Source of the DNA: Legionella genomosp. 1
Lineage (GTDB): Bacteria > Pseudomonadota > Gammaproteobacteria > Legionellales > Legionellaceae
Reading direction: 5' to 3'
DNA: 16,807 nt
Assembly: GCA_945867185.1 (NCBI GenBank)
Contig: CAMBHM010000006.1
Location: 1-16,807, forward strand
Within the stretch, counting starts at the first letter, position 1, and every line of letters starts with the position of its first letter. Of the stretch, positions 7,801-15,116 are shown in pieces. The position numbers and the translations under genes are program-made. The notes under the pieces were generated by a model. That model was not told the origin of the DNA. It saw only the letters and a program-made list of their open reading frames with translations, and made no database searches.

Positions 7801-10800
7801 CATCCGACATACGGATGACGCTTGGGTATTGCACGTGTTTGGACGTTTGATTATGGAACCTGCCTTGTCCAAGCCCACTCAGACTATAGATCTTCAGGAC
7901 CTACAAGCCTACACCAGATTAGACAATCAGCAGTTGTATGCGGGGGCTGCAGCGATAGGGTTGTTGTATGGGCCGATGTTTCAATGCATTGCAGAGGGCT
8001 GGATGCAGGCAGATCGAGCACTGGCTCGTGTCGCATATCCATCAGAGGTTGCCAGCGTGATGAGTGATCATTGTGTGTATCCAGGGTTACTCGATGCTTG
8101 TTTTCAATTATTGATTGGTTTGTTGTCATATCAGACCACAGCACAAGGAACGGTATTGCCCATTCGTATTGGGCGATTGCAACAATATCGGGCTGTGTCA
8201 GACGTATTTTTTCTAACGGCGCAGATCAGAACAAGAAGTAAGCAAAGTGTATTGGCCGATTTTGTGATGTTGGATAAAGAAGGGGAGGTGGTGGCCCTAA
8301 TCAGTGACTGTCGTTTTAAGCAGACGTTTTTCACTCACCAGAAGAGTGTGTTGAATTGGTACATTTGTAAACCCCATGTATTAGCTTCTTCTCTTGAGGA
8401 AACAACGGATCTATGGGATCAGGTAAAGGAGATTGTACATCAAATAAAAGCCGGATCGTCACCTGTCACTGTACGGGAGGAGGCACACTTTCAATCTGTA
8501 CTGCCGTTGGTTGATCTCATGGTGAGTCATTTTATCTACCAGACGATTCGTGCGTGCTCAATAGGGTTGTCGTCCTTTTCATTGAGCACCTTGGTGGTGA
8601 TTGCTGGCATTGTTCCTGTTCAAGTTCCTTTATTGAAATGGTGTCTTGGCATTCTATTAGAAGATAACGTATTACAAAAAAACGACGACGAAATGTACAC
8701 GTTTTCTCAGCAAGTACAAACGTTTGATGCACACGCGGTTTGGATGATGTTATTGAATAATCATCCGGAGTACGTCACGGAATGGGGACTTTTAGGTCGC
8801 ATGGGATTGCACTTGAAAGACGTGCTGTGTGGGGACACCCGTGAGGCACTTCATAAACGGGATGCGCTCGCTCACTTTCAGGACAATGCTCAGATTGGTT
8901 TGCAAAGGCTGGTTCAAAAAACAGTCCAGGCACTTCTTACACCTTGGCCGCTCACAAAGCGGATCCGGGTGTTGGATCTGGGGCATAGTATAGGGTATTT
9001 GACGACGCAACTTACTCATTTATTCCCACGGGATAGGACCGATTATTGTCTTTTGGTGAGCGATGAGACAGTTGTCCATGAGCTTGAGAACGCTCCTCAC
9101 GTGACGATATTGTCATGGAGCCATTTGCAGACGGATCTTGAACAACTTGAGAATCATCGGTTCGATCTAATACTGGTTAGAAATGTATTACAGGAGATCG
9201 ACGATCCGAGAGCCGCTTTGATGCAGCTAAAACAGAAGCTTTCCAACGGGGGTGTCTTATTGGCGACTGCACACTATTCGGATCGGATGCATGAATTTAT
9301 TTATGGCTCCGATCCGAACTGGTGGCATCAAACCCCTGATGGGACACCACATTCTCGTTTGTATCCTGCAACCTATTGGCAAGATCTATTGGTTATTGCC
9401 GGGTTTCATGTGACGGAGCCTTTGTTTGAGCTCAAGGCATCGCAAGGAGAAGGCGCGTTTTTGTTGATAGCTGGGACGCCTGCTGTCGCCTCTTTAAAAG
9501 AACCTCAAGCGATGGTTGGTGATATGCTGTTGCTCACTGAGTCAGAAGAAGCCATTCAGCCATTTTATTCAGCCTTAAAAGCAAGACAGGCGTCTGTGTC
9601 GGTGTGCCTGATGAAACCCTTTCAGGGGGATTTGAGTGCTGAAGCATTGCAGGTAGAGACGTTGGTGCAGTTATTGCTTCCATGGCGTCATCGCTCTGTC
9701 CGATTGGTTTGGATCTTTTCAAAAGAAGCTACTCTTCAACAAGCCTTATCCGACTGTACTGCTCTGGTTCATTTGGTAAAGGCCATTCAAGGGATCACTT
9801 GGGCAGATTATCCGCGTCTTACGCTTGTGACGAGTGGTGCACTCCCTGTGGCTGTGGAAACAACCGGTGTTAATCCAGCGCATGCAATGGTTTGGGGGGT
9901 GGGGCGCGTATTGAGCAATGAAGATCCTGCCCTGCATTGTAAGCTGATTGATCTGCAGGGAGCGTTCTCTGACGCATTGATTGCGCAGGGTGTTGAAGAA
10001 ATAGGAAATGATGATTCGGAGCAAGAAGTCATTGTCACCAGTAGCGCTCGCTTCGGGGTGCGTATTGATAAGATGGATCGCACACAGCCTCAATCGTTGG
10101 ATGAGATAGGGTATCGGCTTGATTTTAAACGCGCTGGATCTTTAAATCATTTACACTGGTTCCCTGCAGTGAATCGTCCTTTGGCGTCGGATGAAGTGTT
10201 GGTTAAGCCATGTGCAAGTGGACTTAATTTTCGTGATGTCATGTATGCGATGGGTCTTATTCCAGATGAAGCGGTAGAAGAGGGATTCCTGGGCACTACT
10301 TTAGGCATGGAGTTTGCCGGTCAAGTGTTGGCAGTGGGAGATGCGGTCAGTGCCTTTGCAGTCGGTGAGGCGGTAATGGGGTTTGCACCGGCTAGTTTTA
10401 GTTCTAGTACCATCACCAAAGCACATGCTATCACAGCCCTACCGCCGCAATGGAGCTATGCAACAGCGGCAACCGTTCCCATTGCGTTCTTTACAGCCTT
10501 TTATGCAATCCATCATCTGGCTCGTTTAGGAGCGGGTGAACGGATCCTTATCCATGGCGCGGCAGGGGGGGTTGGTATTGCAGCTATTCAAGTCGCTGCT
10601 TATTTGGGCGCAGAGATTTATGCAACGGCTGGATCAGCTGAAAAACGCGATTTCTTACACTTAATGGGAGTGACGCATCGCTACGATTCGCGCACGCTAT
10701 TGTTCGCGGATGAGATTTTGAGAGACACCGAGGGAGAAGGGGTGGATGTTGTGCTCAATTGTTTGGCTGGGGAAGCGGTCAATGCAAATTTAAGAATCAT

Positions 10801-12343
10801 CAAGCCATTTGGTCGATTTCTTGAGCTTGGAAAACGAGATTTCTTTGCGAATAGTCGAATTGGATTAAGACCTTTTAGAAATAACATCAGCTATTTTGGT
10901 ATTGATGCTGATCAATTGCTGATGAAACAGCCTGTGCTTTGTGTCCGATTATTTAAGGAGATCATGGCCCTGTTTGCGACAGAAACGTTTACACCGTTGC
11001 CTTATCGAACCTTTAATACAGAGCAAATCAGTGAGACGTTTCGGTATATGCAGCAGGCACGTCAGATTGGGAAAATCGTGGTTGATTTGCAAGTTGCGCC
11101 ACAAACCAATTGTGTTTGTGAAGAGACACCATCCGTACTGTCTTTGTCGAATCAACAGGCTTATTTAGTCACGGGTGGGCTGAGTGGTTTTGGTTTAAAA
11201 ACAGCGTTCTGGTTGGTTGAAAAAGGAGCAAGACATCTCATTTTAGTGGGGCGTTATGGTGCTGTAACAGAAGAAGCGCAGCAAGCATTGCAATTATTTA
11301 AACAACAAGGGGTGAACGTGGCTGCCCTTGCAGTGGACATTACAGATCCCATTGCAGTGGAAGCGATGATTAGGCAAGTCCATGCAGTGCCTTTGAAAGG
11401 TATCATTCATGCGGCGGCTATTTACGATGATGCCTTGATGCAAAATTTAACGGCGAGTCGCATGGCACAAGTGTTAGCGCCGAAGGTACAAGGCGCCTGG
11501 AATCTTCATACCAGTACGCTTAATACGTCTCTTGATTTTTTTGTGGTGTATTCCTCTATCACCACGCTGTTTGGAAATCCTGGGCAAGCGAATTATGTGG
11601 CGGCCAATACGTATCTTGAAAGTCTTATTCGGCATCGTCGATCGGCTGGACTATCTGGATTATTTGCCGCATGGGGGCCCATTTCTGATGTAGGGTATTT
11701 GGCTCGCAATGAAAGTATTAAACAGAGACTCACTACGAAAATGGGGCAGCAAGTTTTAAGCGCTGATGAGGCATTGCAGAGGTTGGAAGCATTATTACTA
11801 AAGGACATCGATGGGGTTGCAGTGGGGCATTTAAATATCAATAGCATGCGTCGAGGCTTGCCTACGATGCGCTCCCCTAAATTTTCTATGTTGGGGGCAG
11901 AGGCAGAAGGGGACTTATCGAGGGAGTCTTCAGAGGAGATTCGTCTCTTACTCGCTGACAAATCGGTGGAGGAGGCGTTGACTTTGGTCAGCCATCTCTT
12001 AACGCATGATATTGCAAAAATATTGCGTTTGCCCATGGAAAAAATTGATAAAAAAGCGTCCCTGCTATCTATTGGGATGGATTCATTGGTTGGTGCTGAG
12101 CTGGGTCATGCCATCGAACAGCGTTTTGCTATTCAGATCCCCCTGTTGGCTCTATCGCAAGGCCTTTCGGTTCAACTGATTGCAGAGCGGATCATCAGTC
12201 AAATACAGCAGGAAGAAGGCACTCCTACCTATACGCCTGAGGTTACACAGTTGCTGAGTGAGGCCGTGTTACATGGGGAAGACTTATCAATCCATATGGC
12301 GATGGATGTGGTGAAGGAATTACAACCGAGTACTGTTTCGTGA
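4832..12343 (+). CDS. Highly reducing type I polyketide synthase (KS-AT-DH-psiMT-ER-KR-ACP)
   Basis: This 2503-residue single-module synthase probably works iteratively. The start is GTG, with AAGGA (4817-4821) 10 bases upstream. Domain order with approximate residues: KS 8-430, with Cys178, His313 (EAHGTGT) and His353 (NVGHLE) all present; AT 525-850, with Ser621 in GHSVGE and His726 in YAFH, where Phe rather than Ser suggests malonyl units; DH 895-1170, with H923-x3-G-x4-P932 and D1088-x3-Q1092 intact; a methyltransferase-like region 1330-1560 that looks inactive (see separate entry); a structural non-catalytic KR half about 1560-1730; ER 1760-2075, with LNFRD and GAAGGVG (1909-1915); KR 2105-2290, with TGGLSGFG (2114-2121), Ser2241-Ser2242, Tyr2255 and Asn2259, and a DD pair typical of B-type stereochemistry; ACP 2375-2450, with Ser2418 in GMDSL as the phosphopantetheine site. 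There is no thioesterase or reductive release domain. The next gene overlaps it by four bases and encodes an oxoamine synthase, which is the likely release enzyme. The complete reducing loop predicts a fatty-acid-like chain. A long charged tail of about 50 residues follows the ACP. Confidence 0.95.
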   Translation: MTGQKKFKIAVVGMAFRLPGEISTVEALWRVLQQGENVISNIDESRFPYKNYLHERPTEPGKSYTFRAGVLSKVDEFDAAFFGISPREARQMDPQQRLLLETTWNALEHGGQNVDQLAGSDCAVYIGIGSFEHIFKYVNDISATDSYTMLGNCASIASNRISYAFDFHGPSVSIDTACSSSLVALHQACRCLWAGDASMAIAGGVNVLSSPSSFVGFSKASMLSPEGQCKSFSADAQGYVRSEGCVVLFLKPLLAAEAAGDPIHAVILNTGVNSDGRTHGITLPNAEAQAELITKVHEQAGVTADEVSYIEAHGTGTVVGDRSEARALGAALATKRAKNNPLLIGSIKSNVGHLEVVSGLTGVLKAILCLQHHQIPPTLHFTAPNPELDFDALNLKVVDTLSPLPIEKNPSIIGVNSFGFGGTNAHALFAAYDGETTPLQPVSSCPPLLLSVRDASVFPEMANHYQQLIKSNPDAYYDIAYASAHRARHDKGVVVYGDDLPGIIQALEDLKTETASDHLIHEQRLGATLAVALVYSGNGAQWQGMAAHLIQQDPLFIETIDEIDALFAEYAAFSIKSELLASQTRYDDTEIAQPCLFAIQVAITRYLIQKGLQISAVTGHSVGEIAAAWASGALSLQEAIKVLYYRSKGQGKTRGQGRMLAVALTVEAAEQWIVTHQLGERVVIAATNSPKGITLAGDLDALERVRAHCKAEGIFSRLLDLDYAFHTSAMDCIREELLASLDDLNPVNNTVPFVSTVTGALVSGETLDALYWWKNIRQPVRFCEAIDTLLDEGTCVFIEVGPHPILKPYIEESLRAREHRGIVIQTLKRHSAEVVDLKRAIFRTWLSGGQFDETHFFPMVGHPIALPPYPFVRISHTLTPTNESANQLEVLSDHPLLGRRLKAGEAIWENHLDPTLVRYLAHHQVDGVAVMPAAGFAEMALAVSLYWYGNSTHDLRDLEIISPMVFDEQSCRLTRFELQAESGHFVIKSRIRHTDDAWVLHVFGRLIMEPALSKPTQTIDLQDLQAYTRLDNQQLYAGAAAIGLLYGPMFQCIAEGWMQADRALARVAYPSEVASVMSDHCVYPGLLDACFQLLIGLLSYQTTAQGTVLPIRIGRLQQYRAVSDVFFLTAQIRTRSKQSVLADFVMLDKEGEVVALISDCRFKQTFFTHQKSVLNWYICKPHVLASSLEETTDLWDQVKEIVHQIKAGSSPVTVREEAHFQSVLPLVDLMVSHFIYQTIRACSIGLSSFSLSTLVVIAGIVPVQVPLLKWCLGILLEDNVLQKNDDEMYTFSQQVQTFDAHAVWMMLLNNHPEYVTEWGLLGRMGLHLKDVLCGDTREALHKRDALAHFQDNAQIGLQRLVQKTVQALLTPWPLTKRIRVLDLGHSIGYLTTQLTHLFPRDRTDYCLLVSDETVVHELENAPHVTILSWSHLQTDLEQLENHRFDLILVRNVLQEIDDPRAALMQLKQKLSNGGVLLATAHYSDRMHEFIYGSDPNWWHQTPDGTPHSRLYPATYWQDLLVIAGFHVTEPLFELKASQGEGAFLLIAGTPAVASLKEPQAMVGDMLLLTESEEAIQPFYSALKARQASVSVCLMKPFQGDLSAEALQVETLVQLLLPWRHRSVRLVWIFSKEATLQQALSDCTALVHLVKAIQGITWADYPRLTLVTSGALPVAVETTGVNPAHAMVWGVGRVLSNEDPALHCKLIDLQGAFSDALIAQGVEEIGNDDSEQEVIVTSSARFGVRIDKMDRTQPQSLDEIGYRLDFKRAGSLNHLHWFPAVNRPLASDEVLVKPCASGLNFRDVMYAMGLIPDEAVEEGFLGTTLGMEFAGQVLAVGDAVSAFAVGEAVMGFAPASFSSSTITKAHAITALPPQWSYATAATVPIAFFTAFYAIHHLARLGAGERILIHGAAGGVGIAAIQVAAYLGAEIYATAGSAEKRDFLHLMGVTHRYDSRTLLFADEILRDTEGEGVDVVLNCLAGEAVNANLRIIKPFGRFLELGKRDFFANSRIGLRPFRNNISYFGIDADQLLMKQPVLCVRLFKEIMALFATETFTPLPYRTFNTEQISETFRYMQQARQIGKIVVDLQVAPQTNCVCEETPSVLSLSNQQAYLVTGGLSGFGLKTAFWLVEKGARHLILVGRYGAVTEEAQQALQLFKQQGVNVAALAVDITDPIAVEAMIRQVHAVPLKGIIHAAAIYDDALMQNLTASRMAQVLAPKVQGAWNLHTSTLNTSLDFFVVYSSITTLFGNPGQANYVAANTYLESLIRHRRSAGLSGLFAAWGPISDVGYLARNESIKQRLTTKMGQQVLSADEALQRLEALLLKDIDGVAVGHLNINSMRRGLPTMRSPKFSMLGAEAEGDLSRESSEEIRLLLADKSVEEALTLVSHLLTHDIAKILRLPMEKIDKKASLLSIGMDSLVGAELGHAIEQRFAIQIPLLALSQGLSVQLIAERIISQIQQEEGTPTYTPEVTQLLSEAVLHGEDLSIHMAMDVVKELQPSTVS
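8819..9511 (+). other. Probable inactive C-methyltransferase domain within the PKS
   Basis: Residues about 1330-1560 align by pattern with PKS C-methyltransferase domains. The SAM-loop position reads LDLGHSIGYLTT (1381-1392), with Ser in place of the usual middle Gly of GxGxG. In active C-methyltransferases the NVLH motif supplies a catalytic His, and a Glu ends the following beta strand. Here the motif is NVLQ (Gln1454), and the strand after GGVLL has Thr1479 where Glu is expected. Both catalytic positions thus appear lost, as in the pseudo-methyltransferase of animal fatty acid synthase. The alignment was done by eye. Domain limits are approximate. Confidence 0.6.
12340..12343 (+). promoter_or_regulatory. 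GTGA stop/start overlap of PKS and oxoamine synthase
   Basis: The oxoamine synthase start GTG and the PKS stop TGA share bases. No close ribosome binding site precedes the GTG (an AAGGAA about 20 bases upstream is too far), so translation probably depends on ribosomes finishing the PKS. This would tie the amounts of the two proteins together. Confidence 0.6.
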
Positions 12344-13644
12344 GTCACACGAAAGAAAATGTATTAAAATTGGCGCTTCGGCAACGCTTGACCCGATTAC
12401 GTCAACAGGTGGATGGTGAGGGAGGGGTGCCATCACACGCGCCAGTGTCTGATAAGTGGTGTCGTTTTGAAACGTACCCGTCTTATCAAGCGATTCTTCA
12501 AAAAAAATTGCTCGGAAAAAAATATCAGATCGATAGTCCCTTTTTCTTGACTCATGAGGGGATTGCTTCAGCGACCACTTGTATTCAAGGCCAATCTTTG
12601 ATTAACTTTTCAAGTTATAACTATCTTGATTTAAATGGAGATCCAAGGGTTATAGCGGCGGCGAAAGCAGCGATGGATCAATATGGCACCTCTGCCTCAG
12701 CCAGTCGTCTTGTTGCGGGTGAGCGACCTATCCATCAGGCGTTAGAAAAAGCCTTGGCTACATTGCATGGGGCAGAACAGGCCTTGGTGTTTGTCAGCGG
12801 TCATGCGACTAATGTGACGACCATTGGCTATCTCTTTGGACCGAAGGATTTAATCATCCATGATGAACTCATTCATGACAGTGTGTTGCAGGGCATCATC
12901 TTGTCAGGGGCCTTTCGGTTGTCTTTTCCACATCATGATCTGAAAGCCCTGGATCATCTATTAACCATGCGTCGACATGAGTTTGAACGGGTATTGATTG
13001 TGGTAGAAGGCCTTTATAGCATGGATGGAGACTACCCTGATTTACCGCAATTGATTGAAATAAAACAGCGGCATAGCAGTTTTCTAATGGTTGATGAGGC
13101 GCACTCTATCGGGGTGATGGGGGCAACAGGTCGCGGTATTGGCGAATGGTTTGGCATCGATGGGCGGGAGGTGGATATATGGATGGGTACGTTAAGTAAA
13201 ACCTTGGCAGGATGTGGGGGATATATTGCAGGTTGTGATGCGTTGATTGAGCATTTAAAATATGCAGCGCCTGGGTTTCTGTATAGCGTCGGATTGTCTC
13301 CCCCCCTTGCTGCTGCTTCTTTAAAAGCCTTAGAGATCATGGCTCAAGAGCCCTATCGCATTAGCAGGCTCAATCAGAATGCGACCTATTTTGTTGAAGA
13401 AGCGACACGAGCCAGATTGAATGTCGGGCTTAGCAAGGGATTGAGTATTGTGCCGATTATCTATGGGAATTCAAAAAAGACGGTACAATTATCCAATCAG
13501 TTGCATCAAAAAGGAATCAATGTACAACCTATCATTTACCCGGCTGTTCCGGATAATCAAGCACGATTGCGATTCTTTATGAATAGTTCACATACCGAAG
13601 AACACATTGCTTATACGATACAAACGCTCGTTGAGGACCGATGA
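12340..13644 (+). CDS. PLP-dependent alpha-oxoamine synthase
   Basis: This 434-residue fold-type I PLP enzyme belongs to the family of 8-amino-7-oxononanoate synthase, serine palmitoyltransferase, CqsA and the fungal toxin enzyme Fum8. It condenses an acyl thioester with an amino acid, losing CO2, to give a 2-amino ketone. Visible motifs are NFSSYNYLDL near 89-98, SASRLVAGERPIHQALE near 119-135, His179 in the cofactor-stacking position, D252-E-A-H255, and the PLP lysine Lys287 in GTLSKTLAGCGG. It is longer at the N-terminus than BioF by some 50 residues, with a basic helix (KENVLKLALRQRLTRLRQQ) that could dock to the PKS. The GTG start lies inside the PKS stop (GTGA, 12340-12343), so translation is probably coupled. 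A biotin gene is unlikely: no other bio gene is present, and the neighbours are PKS and P450. The amino acid substrate (Gly, Ala or Ser) cannot be told from the sequence. Confidence 0.92.
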   Translation: MSHTKENVLKLALRQRLTRLRQQVDGEGGVPSHAPVSDKWCRFETYPSYQAILQKKLLGKKYQIDSPFFLTHEGIASATTCIQGQSLINFSSYNYLDLNGDPRVIAAAKAAMDQYGTSASASRLVAGERPIHQALEKALATLHGAEQALVFVSGHATNVTTIGYLFGPKDLIIHDELIHDSVLQGIILSGAFRLSFPHHDLKALDHLLTMRRHEFERVLIVVEGLYSMDGDYPDLPQLIEIKQRHSSFLMVDEAHSIGVMGATGRGIGEWFGIDGREVDIWMGTLSKTLAGCGGYIAGCDALIEHLKYAAPGFLYSVGLSPPLAAASLKALEIMAQEPYRISRLNQNATYFVEEATRARLNVGLSKGLSIVPIIYGNSKKTVQLSNQLHQKGINVQPIIYPAVPDNQARLRFFMNSSHTEEHIAYTIQTLVEDR

Positions 13645-13649
13645 AAATG
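13633..13649 (+). promoter_or_regulatory. Ribosome binding site and alternative starts of the P450
   Basis: GAGGA (13633-13637) stands 3 bases before the ATG at 13641 and 9 bases before the ATG at 13647. The second spacing is the more usual one, so the shorter P450 is likely to be the main product. The two starts differ by only two residues. Confidence 0.45.
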
Positions 13650-15104
13650 GACTATACCCCCCCCTATCCTCCTCGCCATCCTCAGGGATTATCAACCCTG
13701 GCGCTATTGCGTAAAGGGCGTGAGAATTTATTGTCCGTGTGGGCTGCTGGTGATTTTGAGACCAATATCATCACGGCCAAGATATTAAGACAACCCATTG
13801 TGATTGCTAATAGCCCTGATCTGGTGCGTCAGGCGTTTGTGACAGCCAATGCCAGTTTTGAGCAGAAGAGCCATTTGATGCAACGAGCATTGAAACCATT
13901 GATTGGTGATGGGTTATTCATTAGTCATGGAGAGATTTGGCGCACGCGCCGGCGTATTGTGGGATCAGTCATTCACGGATCGCGTGTTCCGGGATTCACT
14001 CCCTTGATGATTGAGGCCATGGTGGAATTACGAGATCAGTGGGTGCAACAACTGCGGGAAGCTCGTGAGGGACCTGTGATGGTCGATATGTTGAGTGAAA
14101 TGGCCAAATTGACGGCAGATGTTATTTCACGCGCTATTTTTGGCCGTCAATTGGGCAAAGATAACGCACATAATATTGCTGAAGGATTCAGTGAGTATCA
14201 AAAAAATATTGGTGCTTTTGATTTGTTACCATTATTGGGCGTGCCGGATGCCTTGACCTATTTTTTTTCAAGCGGTATTCGTCGTTCTGCAAAGAAAATC
14301 ACAACCGTGCTCGATGAATTAGTCAACGGACATTTTGAACAACGTTCGGGTCAAGAAACCTCTGTGTTGGGGATCTTGTCTCATGATACACCCGATGGAA
14401 AAACCTTAGATAGACAAGCCATTCGCAACGAAGCTGCGGTTATTTTTATGGCAGGGCATGAAACGACTGCAAATTGCTTGGCGTGGGCTTGGTTTCTGCT
14501 ATCACAAGCGCCTCGCTGTCAACACCTGTTGCATGAGGAAATCGATAGGGTGCTTGGCCAACGTACGCCAACCTTTGCTGATGTGCATCATCTTGATTAC
14601 ACTCGAGCCATCATCGAGGAAACCTTGCGTCTTTATCCGCCTATCCCTATTTTGTCTCGTCAGGCCGTTCAAGAAGAGTATTTAGGCGCTCATCGAGTGC
14701 CTCAGGGTGCCATTGTTGCAGTGATTCCCTGGTTACTGCATCGTCATAAATTGTATTGGGATAAGCCGGATCACTTTATTCCGGAGCGGTTTTTGAGAGA
14801 GAGTCCGCCCCCGGATAAATACTCTTATATTCCGTTTAGTATTGGGCCAAGGGTTTGTGCGGGGATGTCATTTGGGTTGACGGAAGCTATTTTAGGGCTT
14901 GCTGTATTGAGTCAGGGGCTGCGGTTTGAGTTGGAGCCGACTGCGACAATACAAGCCAAAAGTCATTTATCATTGCGTCCAGATGATGGGCACGGCAGAT
15001 TACCCATGCGTTTGTGTCAGCGCGCATGCAAGCAAAGAGAACCACATTACTCTGAGGATCTCTTAAATGGCGCGCCGAGCCTTTTGCATGAATTCAATTC
15101 GTGA
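13641..15104 (+). CDS. Cytochrome P450 monooxygenase
   Basis: This 487-residue P450 has every family signature: A271-G-H-E-T-T276 on the oxygen-binding I helix, E327-x-x-R330 on the K helix, and the heme loop F399-SIGPRV-C406-A-G408 with Cys406 as heme ligand. It carries no N-terminal membrane anchor and no fused reductase, so it needs separate redox partners not encoded here. The motif set resembles fatty-acid and alkane hydroxylase-type P450s more than the short actinobacterial class, so hydroxylation of the polyketide or acyl chain is a reasonable role. The annotated start overlaps the oxoamine synthase stop (ATGA, 13641-13644). A second ATG at 13647 has better spacing, 9 bases after GAGGA at 13633-13637, and may be the true start (485 residues). 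A run of eight C at 13657-13664 lies within the first codons. About 25 residues beyond the usual C-terminal end form a polar tail. Confidence 0.95.
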   Translation: MKMDYTPPYPPRHPQGLSTLALLRKGRENLLSVWAAGDFETNIITAKILRQPIVIANSPDLVRQAFVTANASFEQKSHLMQRALKPLIGDGLFISHGEIWRTRRRIVGSVIHGSRVPGFTPLMIEAMVELRDQWVQQLREAREGPVMVDMLSEMAKLTADVISRAIFGRQLGKDNAHNIAEGFSEYQKNIGAFDLLPLLGVPDALTYFFSSGIRRSAKKITTVLDELVNGHFEQRSGQETSVLGILSHDTPDGKTLDRQAIRNEAAVIFMAGHETTANCLAWAWFLLSQAPRCQHLLHEEIDRVLGQRTPTFADVHHLDYTRAIIEETLRLYPPIPILSRQAVQEEYLGAHRVPQGAIVAVIPWLLHRHKLYWDKPDHFIPERFLRESPPPDKYSYIPFSIGPRVCAGMSFGLTEAILGLAVLSQGLRFELEPTATIQAKSHLSLRPDDGHGRLPMRLCQRACKQREPHYSEDLLNGAPSLLHEFNS

Positions 15105-15116
15105 AGGGAACGTCGT

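Noticed and set aside
8819..9511. Active C-methyltransferase domain
   Set aside because: Gln replaces the catalytic His and Thr the catalytic Glu in a by-eye alignment, and the SAM glycine loop is altered.
9746..10093. A 115-codon minus-strand frame opposite the PKS
   Set aside because: Shadow of the coding strand with His/Cys/Thr-rich, non-protein-like composition and no ribosome binding site.
11593..12036. A 147-codon minus-strand frame opposite the PKS
   Set aside because: It lies opposite the well-supported KR and ACP coding region and its Ser/Arg/Ile-rich composition is that of an antisense shadow.
12340..13644. Biotin synthesis enzyme BioF
   Set aside because: The family is right, but no other biotin genes are present, the N-terminus is longer, and it overlaps a PKS gene and a P450 gene.
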